In this document: positions 56,486 through 64,000 of the stretch, piece after piece
How positions within the stretch are numbered: position 1 is the stretch's first letter
Layout of the letters: each line of letters begins with the position of its first letter
Origin: Antennarius striatus
Lineage: Eukaryota; Chordata; Actinopteri; Lophiiformes; Antennariidae
DNA length: 64,000 bases
Assembly: GCF_040054535.1 (NCBI RefSeq)
Contig: NC_090789.1
Location: forward strand, 9,435,973-9,499,972
Reading direction: 5' to 3'
Made by a program: the position numbers and the translations under genes
The notes under the pieces: generated by a model
The model's database searches: none
What the model saw: the letters and a program-made list of their open reading frames with translations, nothing else
Told to the model about the DNA's origin: nothing

Positions 56486-59149
56486 GGCTTGTTAGATAAA
56501 TTTTATTTCTCCCTTCTGACAGCTTTTGTTTGATGCTGGAAGGCTTGTCGTGAATGCAACACCTTTTAGTTGGAAAAAGTGCTGCAACTTTGCTGTTCAA
56601 ACACTGCATGGTCTCTTTGATTGTGATCTTTGCTTGGTGTGCTTACACAATAGTGATGTCTGTCAGTTTGATGGCTCCCCTGAAGTTTTTCTGTGGTCCC
56701 CTGCAAATTTCAAACTCACTACATTTTCCTGCACCTGACATACAATGCGTGTCATTATTATGTTAAGCCTTTTTTTATGCTTTGTCCTTTCCCATCTCCC
56801 ATTCTTCTCTTTTTCGTAAGAAATAATCTCATCCTCTTTCCTTCATTATTCAATCTTACTTTCCGCATCTGCAGTTGGAAGTTTCTGGCTTGATGCCTGA
56901 TAATAATGCAGGGGGCTGCAGTGAGACTGAACTGAGCCATGCAGAAATGCTACATCTGGAGGGGTACATTATGATCTGCGCTGCCTGGACCAGCTCAGGT
57001 TAAGTCCAGACTTCTGTGCCTGCAGGTTTTATGTCATTCCTTTTTTTTTCTTTTTCTGTTGCTTGCATCACTTATGTTTTAACAGCAGCACCATGCCAAC
57101 AGTAACGGTCTATTTTGCAGCATTATTTGATGAAAATATGTTGATTAATCTGATTTTCAGTCAACAACTGCAAAAACATTACGAAAGATCCTTATCAATA
57201 TTTTACTTCTGTTTAATGTTGTGCCATGTAGAACAGCCAAAAAGTTGGATGGTGGCTTCAAATGATCAAGCTTAAACAATGGTTTAAATTCAGTTTCCTT
57301 TAAACAATGTCAAAAATGCCAATTTTTGTTTGGTTTTGATGAAGCCCACTGAGTTCAATCTGTACCTTTTCATTATTATTGTATGTTTTTGTATTTTTTT
57401 TCTCTCATTTGATGTAATGCCTATAGAAGCCTTTTGATGTATGTAGACTATCCATTGGATGTTATGTATATAGTACCTTTACTGTACAGTCCCTTCCTAA
57501 CCAAAACCAGAGCTGTCTACTACTCATCCTAGTTTTTGTCTGGCCCTGCATCCTAAACCAGGGCCAAGCTTGCTGGCTTTTCAAAGATAACTCAAAGCTT
57601 CTATTTTTGTTAATAAAATGATTATGAAAAAGAGTCAAAATAAAACACTTACTGAACATTAATCACACTAGCCACTGTCACCTTTTTTTTTTTTTTTGGC
57701 AATTCTTAATTTTTTTGTGTATGCTTATTTGTACAAGTCAGAGCTGATAAAAGTTTTATACTATATTTTCCTACAGAGTTGTGTTTCAGTGTGAGCTAAT
57801 GACTGTTCTGTTGCTGTAGCTAGCAGGGCTCTACTGGTGGTTGCGTGCTGAAAATTGGCACGTATATGCTCGGCTTTCTCAGGAGAAAACACCTGAATGC
57901 TCCTGCACTCGATCCAGCCACTAGGGCACTTGCTAAAATCTGGTGTGGGTGATGATGGGATGGAGGAGCGAGGGTGGACTTAAGAGGATCTACCGATTAA
58001 ACTTCTGGCAGTGTGTAGCCTATTGTGACCTTAATTTTACTGATTTTTTTTTTCTTTTTTGCGAGCAAGGTGCTCCAAATTTTCCCATAAGCCATACAAC
58101 ACAACACTGTAGCCCTGGAGCTAGTACTGTAAATGGATTCATGATGAGTAGCATCTTGCTGTCTTCAGCACTCAGGATAGACGTCAAGCATAGTATATAA
58201 CTAGGGTAAAGGTGTAGGCTGTACTTGAAGAAAATGATCCCTACTGTATATACATATGACTTAATATATAGAGCCTCAGACAAACACGGTGCATTAGATA
58301 AGACAAACTGGGATATACTTGCTAAAGTAAATTTTTCATGACATCCCGACTTATATGTGCCGATGACTTCATCACAAATCACCATTATTGCCCTGGTTAC
58401 TCCATTATGTTTTTGTTAGTAGTGAACCCGTAGAGAGCGGTCTGCCTCATTTCCTTTTCATTTGCTCGACTTGTATCAGTCACTGGTCCCTGTTGGCACA
58501 GTCATGGTAGCAATTGACATTACAGTACTTACTTTGTAAGTTCAACTATGGTGATTTTTGAAGCCTTGATTCAGCACTTTGTTTTTTCTGTATCCCATAA
58601 GCCTCTGTGTATGAAGAATAAGTCAAAAATAAATTAATGATTTGACAAATGTTTACCTTATTATTCCTCATGCACACACGAGGAGAATGGTTCTCCGTCT
58701 CGGGGTAGAACTACATTTAGTGCTCCATTACTAAGAGCTTGCTTATGTGTACATGGGCAGTACAACTACTTTTATTTAGCTCACTGTAACTTCCCCTGTC
58801 AATCAGCAGTGTTGCTATATGAATTGAAATGTGTTAAAGTTTATGAAAAGGCTGATTTCAACATATTTTAATATATATACTATAAAGTATAACAAAGTTA
58901 TTACCTTGTAAAGTCATACATTTACATATTTCACATTAAAACTGAGCCAACCATCAGAGCCTTTCTTTAGATGTAAAGACACAAACTCTTTCCAGGCCTA
59001 AATTTACACCGTGGCTCCATGTCCAAACTCAAAGACTATTTACCTCTGTTGACCCAGAAACACAAGGAAAGTCAGCTCCCATAGCTCAGAGGCTTCAAAA
59101 CTAATTTGTGGGGCCAATTGATCTGTGGTATGTCTGGAGAAAGATGAAT

Positions 59150-59217
<68 letters not shown>

Positions 59218-60240
59218 GCTCAATGTCTACAATTGCTTTGTGAATCCTAGAACACTTATGCCTGTGAGGAAACTGAACCTTGGATATTCCAGAAGGAAAA
59301 TAACCCCAGCATACCTCAAATTCACCAAGGATCAGATCCAGAAGAATGCCTGGAACATTTTAGAGTAGATATACAGCAACAATACTAATATCCCATAGAA
59401 ATCGGTCAGACTTGAATGAAAATGTTACAGCAGAAAACCTCGGTAATATTCCAGATTTAGACTCATTTACTAATAGTAAATGAGATAATGTTCCAAGGAG
59501 CACTGCTAAGAAGCTGGTGTCTGGATAGTATCATCGTCACAGACTATAGCAGAACAAGCTGCTATAGTAGCAGCATCTTGTTATTAATTATTAATATTTT
59601 AGAGGCTAAAGTAGAAAAGCAGGATTTGGTTGTTACTTTTTTGGAGAATTACTTTGAATCTTTTTGTATTGGGCTAAATACACTTTATTCAGTCACTGCA
59701 AATTAATGGTAAATTTTTCGACTTTACCAGTAAACCTCATATGCAAAGAATTATTTAATAGGTTTGATGTAAATGTGTAACATATCGTACCAAATACCTG
59801 TTCCAGACTGCAGTGTACCCTTAACTTCAATGAATTCTTATCTGCATCATCTTAGGTTTTTGCATTACACACATTTGTTTTCCATCATGACCACCTGTAT
59901 GAGTGAGTACCCATCTCCCCATTCACCATTCACCTGTCGTGCTGAGTGGTATCCCTGGCAACAGGAATCTCTGCTCACTGATGCAGTCAGTTTCCATAGA
60001 AACTTCACTAACTACCGTACCTGTAGGGGTTTTCAACATTGTAAATACCATCAACAGCCTGATATGTTCACAATTACAGCTACAAAGACCATTATGGTTT
60101 GTTGATTGATTTTTTTTTTTTAAATCCCTGAAACTGGTGTCCAATGAATTTGACTTACCGTTTAAAAATATTGAAGTTATTTAATTTATTTGGCATCAGA
60201 ACACGAAAGACCTGCAGAATGACCCTATCATCAATTTTGC
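56486..60240. other. mycl 3' UTR candidates and spacer to trit1
   Basis: No second gene was found. The first ~1.2 kb may be alternative 3' UTR. The rest is AT-rich spacer with one CT/TA microsatellite. Confidence 0.45.
59151..59215. repeat. (CT)n(TA)n compound microsatellite
   Basis: About 11 CT units to 59173 followed directly by about 20 TA units. Confidence 0.95.
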
Positions 60241-60260
60241 CGTCCGGGTAACGGCAGTTC

Positions 60261-60273
60261 GTTGCCTGGCAAC
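60261..60273 (+). promoter_or_regulatory. trit1: RFX X-box before trit1
   Basis: GTTGCCTGGCAAC is a perfect X-box: two half-sites GTTGCC and GGCAAC around one base. It lies 72 bp upstream of the trit1 start codon. Confidence 0.6.
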
Positions 60274-60301
60274 TGAGCCCACCTCTCCTCGCTCAGCCTA
60301 C

Positions 60302-60313
60302 TGCGCATGCGCG
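60302..60313 (+). promoter_or_regulatory. trit1: NRF1 site in the trit1 promoter
   Basis: TGCGCATGCGCG fits the NRF1 consensus (YGCGCAYGCGCR) exactly, 32 bp before the start codon. NRF1 drives many nuclear genes for mitochondrial proteins, fitting a tRNA-modifying enzyme with a mitochondrial role. Confidence 0.7.
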
Positions 60314-60344
60314 AACGTCAGCTGGGCTCAAGGGAAGCGGCATC

Positions 60345-60503
60345 ATGGCGGCTTCCGCTCGGGCCATGCAGTTTAGCTTAAGGAAAGCGACGGTTCCGTC
60401 TTTGGTGGTGATTTTGGGAGCTACGGGAACCGGAAAGTCTAAGCTGGCGATTGAGATAGGAAAACGGCATCAGGGAGAAATCATAAGCGCCGACTCTATG
60501 CAG
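60345..60503 (+). CDS. trit1: tRNA dimethylallyltransferase, first exon (partial gene)
   Basis: The exon encodes 53 residues and ends at a donor (ATGCAG then GTAGGA at 60504). It holds a short Arg/Lys-containing N-terminus suited to mitochondrial targeting, the P-loop GATGTGKS (residues 25-32) that binds the dimethylallyl diphosphate phosphates, and the conserved [10 protein letters not shown] with D50. TRIT1 adds an isopentenyl group to A37 of certain cytosolic and mitochondrial tRNAs. In relatives the next exon begins Val-Tyr-Glu-Gly; I could not find it up to 64000, so intron 1 exceeds 3.4 kb and the remainder lies outside. The gene follows mycl in the same direction, as in human. Confidence 0.92.
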
Positions 60504-62053
60504 GTAGGAAAGAGTTTAATGCAGGGAGTCCTTGATAATGACATCCGTAAGAAAACGTCTAAAGCAGCAAGCTAGCAGGCTGTCATCGAGACAGGCCATT
60601 ATTTAGGGCCAGAGTGTGGAAATAACAAAATAATAATCTGATCTGACATTTACCCGATATAAAGGTCGGTTCGGGATCACACACACATGTAGTGTCTGAC
60701 CCGCATCAGCACCAGTCCTCCGGCAGCAGCAGCTGGAACAAAACAAACAAACAAACCAGTGCACCACTGAGCCACATATAGACAAACACACACAAACACC
60801 CATGGGCAATCTGAAGCCGGCCAGTTCGCCTGAAGTACTTGTTTTTGGAGGTGGGGGAAGCCGGAGAGAACCCACGCAGACACGGGAAGAACATACAAAC
60901 TCCGCACACAGCGGGACTCGAACCGGGAATCACAAAACCCATTGCGCAAATTATTCATTTTAATTGGCCAGTGATTGTTGTATCTCCTATCAGCATTAAT
61001 TAAAGCAGTAATCCTCCTCCTCATGGACTTGCCAACCTCTCGGTGTCACCTTGTAGGATGGTGGCAGGATGGAAGACGGCATTGCCACAAACCCAAAAGA
61101 AACCCAAACAACTGAATTTACCTCTCACAATGTGTGTGAGACAAACTCCATCAGTTTCCGTATAAATTTATTTTGTATTTCATCAGAAAACCTTCTGTAG
61201 CTACTATTACTGATAACATGTTTAGAAAATCCACCAGTCAACAAAAATGAAGAATGAATAGCTTAGTTAATATAAAGCATCATGTAGTTTCTGAAGTTAA
61301 AATTCAGCCTTTTCATTTGTGCTCCATAATTGGGGAATGTAATGGAGAGGCAGAGGCAGATTTTTAGTTTACATTTTCCTTGTATCTATTTGTTTAAAGT
61401 TATTATGGATTATGTTTTCCAAATCTTACTGAAGTAAGATTATTGATCTTTCTTTGGCATGAAGAGCATGTTTGGTTCTTTGTGATAATTTTTACTGCTG
61501 ATCATAATGTATTGTGCTATACAGATATAACTGACTATCTGCAGCTATTTAAAAAGAATCTGGTGTCTTTTTTTACAGGATATTTAGAAATCAATGCATG
61601 CAAGGAATCACAGTTTGTACATTTTTGTGTTAAAGTTTTCGAGCCATCACCTAGATCTACCTGATGACAACAGCATGTTGGTTTATGTTTACACATGTAT
61701 GTTTTTTCTGCAGCTTGACCATTCTCCAGAACACTGGTAGTGAACAAGCCCTGTATGGTGACATGTATAAGGCAATTCAAAATGAGCTGTTTGTTGAAAA
61801 CAAACCCAAAAAGCATCCTGCCACAGTAGTTAAGATCAAGTTTGTGGAAAAAATACTCTTGCTTGTAATAATCAGACTTGTCACTGATTTACAGAGGGAC
61901 TGATCTAATACAACCTCAGAGTGACGCCGTGCGATGCCGGTGCACCACCGAATAAATTTGTAATGACAAGCTTTTTTCAAGTTTGTACAATTTCAGTTTT
62001 GGTGTGATGTCACTATCTAAGTACCGTATAGTGCTGGAAATATTATGACAATA
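60504..62053 (+). other. trit1: trit1 intron 1, first part
   Basis: No second exon was identified. It includes a fragment (about 60745-60945) of the dispersed repeat also seen at 33930-34205, recognisable from GAGAGAACCCACGCAGACAC and GGGACTCGAACCGGGAATC. Confidence 0.6.
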
Positions 62054-62457
62054 ACGTAATCCCTCGTTACCCATTGTTAATGCATTTCAGGACCACCAGT
62101 GAAAACCAAATTTCGCAGTATAGCGACGAGCTATTTATTGATTAGTTACGGTAATTTTAACGTTAATGAACCCTCCCCATACTGATATTAAACCACCTTA
62201 TATTTATATTCCCTTTTCCCACACTATTTATATTCCCTTTTCCCACACTCTTATACAGTCGACTGTTTAAAACACTTTTGTTTTAAGTGTTTCTTTAATA
62301 CACGGAAGTGGGCTGTGTTCCATGAGTCTCGGAACACAGTGCGCACAGGGATGCTGTCAGCCAATAGCATGCTGACAGCACGGTATCATGTGACTACCTA
62401 CTAAATATCCGTGATGAAGTGAAGCACCTTGAAGCACAAATAAGCAATGGATTACTG
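62054..62457. mobile_element. Tigger/pogo-like MITE in trit1 intron 1
   Basis: The left end reads CGTAATCCCTCGTTACC and the right end TGGATTACTG, inverted relatives of the fish Tigger end CAGTAATCC. TA flanks both sides (62052-62053 and 62458-62459). Inside are a 24 bp tandem duplication (unit ATTTATATTCCCTTTTCCCA) at about 62203-62250 and a 10 bp inverted repeat around CCAATAGCAT near 62352-62380. No transposase. Confidence 0.65.
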
Positions 62458-62459
62458 TA

Positions 62460-64000
62460 GTATGAAATGGGATACATAACATAGAGGCTTTTCACTTCAT
62501 TAATGTAAAATTAAGTTCCTTTTTAAGTTGTTCTTGTTAATTACAACTCCTTTGAATTGAAAGTCAGAGCAAAGGTTACATGACCAAAATTAAAAACAGT
62601 AATACTTCAGATTCTGAATACATCAGAAGACACTTCTCTAATACATGGAATATCAGTATAGTAAGTTTTTGAGTTGAGCCTAAATTCAAATTTAAACATA
62701 GAGAATAATTAAAATAGCAAAAATAAAAATGTATGTAAATATCACACATTAATATGTTGTTATGATTCATCTGTGTTTGAAATTTTATGACAAAATATGA
62801 AACAATTTTAGAGTTACAACACAAAAACTTGATGGATTGTGATTTGAGAATAAAATAGATGGTATTTCATCTTGAGGATAACCATAGTGGAAATCATTAA
62901 ATATATTGCTATATGGAAGGATTTTACAACCAGATGGATGTACAAAAGGTTAGATTGTAAAATTTGTGCAGGAACATAATTTATTTTTATAACAAAACAG
63001 CATTAAAGTGAGGTGGAAATGAATGGAGATCTTTCATGAGTCACTATATCCTGAAAAAAAATTAATTGCTGTGCCTTTTATTGCTCATGAAGTTGTATTA
63101 AAAAAAAAATCATATTTGAAAGGTAAAAGTAATTTGATTTCATGATTAGCTGTAAATTGCATAAGAATAATTATCTGTGTTTGTTGATGCTGCAGCTTTG
63201 AAAAACCTAACAGGTTCTCTTTCAGTCCGCCTTCATTTGTTCTCAGGCTCTGTTGCCATGGATACACACTACACAGGGAAACGCTCACTCCCCTTGAACC
63301 AAATCTACTGGTGTCCAACAGTGATTCCTCTTATGGAATCACGTTCCTTTCTTCTTCACCTTTTTTCCTGTTTCAGCACCGCCTCTCTTCCCTTATCCTT
63401 CCCACCTCGTTGTCCTTGAGAGCCTGTTTCCCTGCGGGGGTGCCTCTTTCAGTAGCCATCAGGTACTGGGTAAACTGGGTTACGTTAATAACATTTCAGC
63501 CTAGAATATCTCAGCAACCGGCAGCCTTGGTGGAGAGAAACAGTGGCCTAGTTATAGCACAGCAGCCTCAGCCTATCGCCACAATCCCTGACTTTGTTGC
63601 TATCTTCTAGTTTTGTGCCACAGAGAGGGAAAGAGACATATTTGCAGACAGAGCTAGCGAGAAACTACTCAAGTGAGAATGAAGCTGTGTGTAGGCTAGA
63701 GCTGGCCTGTGTTGTCTTTGGGATAGGAAACAGTCTGGTCTTGTTTGGGAGAAAGTAGCATTGTGCTGAGCTGGTGCACATTCAGCGTCGTGCTACGCTG
63801 GCCCAGCAGTTGAGAGAGAATGGGTGCACTGTGGCCACTGGGAAGTGTCTATTGTTCCGGGCAGAATTGGTTCCCACACTCCCAAACTCTCCTATTGTGT
63901 TACTGTCAGCCCCCTCCTGCCTGTGGCCCATGCCCTGAACCCACAGTTCATTGGACTTGCAGGGAGATATTATACACCCATTAAATGGACATGCTATCTA
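62460..64000 (+). other. trit1: trit1 intron 1, continued
   Basis: No exon was recognised. An X-box-like GTTGCCATGGATAC lies at 63252-63265. Sequence from about 63180 on is richer in G+C but has no splice-coherent coding pattern. Confidence 0.5.

Noticed and set aside
60504-64000. trit1 exon 2
   Set aside because: No segment encoding the expected Val-Tyr-Glu-Gly continuation with a good acceptor was found, so none is claimed.

Overview
This is a piece of a teleost fish chromosome. The genes are split by GT-AG introns, their proteins are closest to vertebrate families, and one belongs to the fish rho class of glutathione transferases. Intergenic DNA is AT-rich, full of long CA/GT and tetranucleotide microsatellites and of fish-type transposon debris. 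The species cannot be told from the sequence.

Layout. At 1-1.5 kb on the minus strand is a three-exon Myb/SANT-like DNA-binding gene with a CpG-rich promoter. At 1.8-3.0 kb lie a tRNA-derived SINE and a Tc1/mariner-type MITE with long inverted ends. At 4.3-7.0 kb on the plus strand is a complete six-exon rho-class glutathione S-transferase (gstr). At 8.2-8.5 kb on the minus strand is inip, the SOSS complex subunit C, here in one uninterrupted exon. From 22.96 down to 10.96 kb on the minus strand is mfsd2a, the sodium-dependent lysophosphatidylcholine symporter; all 14 coding exons can be joined in phase to give 528 residues. From 23 to 52 kb no host gene was found. That stretch holds microsatellites, a Rex3-like RTE retrotransposon, two other LINE tails, several MITEs and some strong hairpins. 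At about 52.4-57 kb on the plus strand is mycl (L-Myc, two coding exons, 469 residues). At 60.3 kb on the plus strand is the first exon of trit1 (tRNA dimethylallyltransferase), which runs out of the window.

The order and orientation mfsd2a(-), mycl(+), trit1(+) matches, as a mirror image, the human 1p34.2 block MFSD2A-MYCL-TRIT1, so this end of the window is an orthologous vertebrate block. gstr, inip and the SANT-like gene are not part of that human neighbourhood as I remember it. The genes have unrelated cellular jobs (detoxification, DNA repair, lipid import, transcription, tRNA modification) and do not form a pathway. The most interesting points are the intronless inip, the altered glutathione-site residues of gstr, the RFX and NRF1 motifs at the trit1 start, and a repeat unit that places the same inverted ends around different interiors at two loci.
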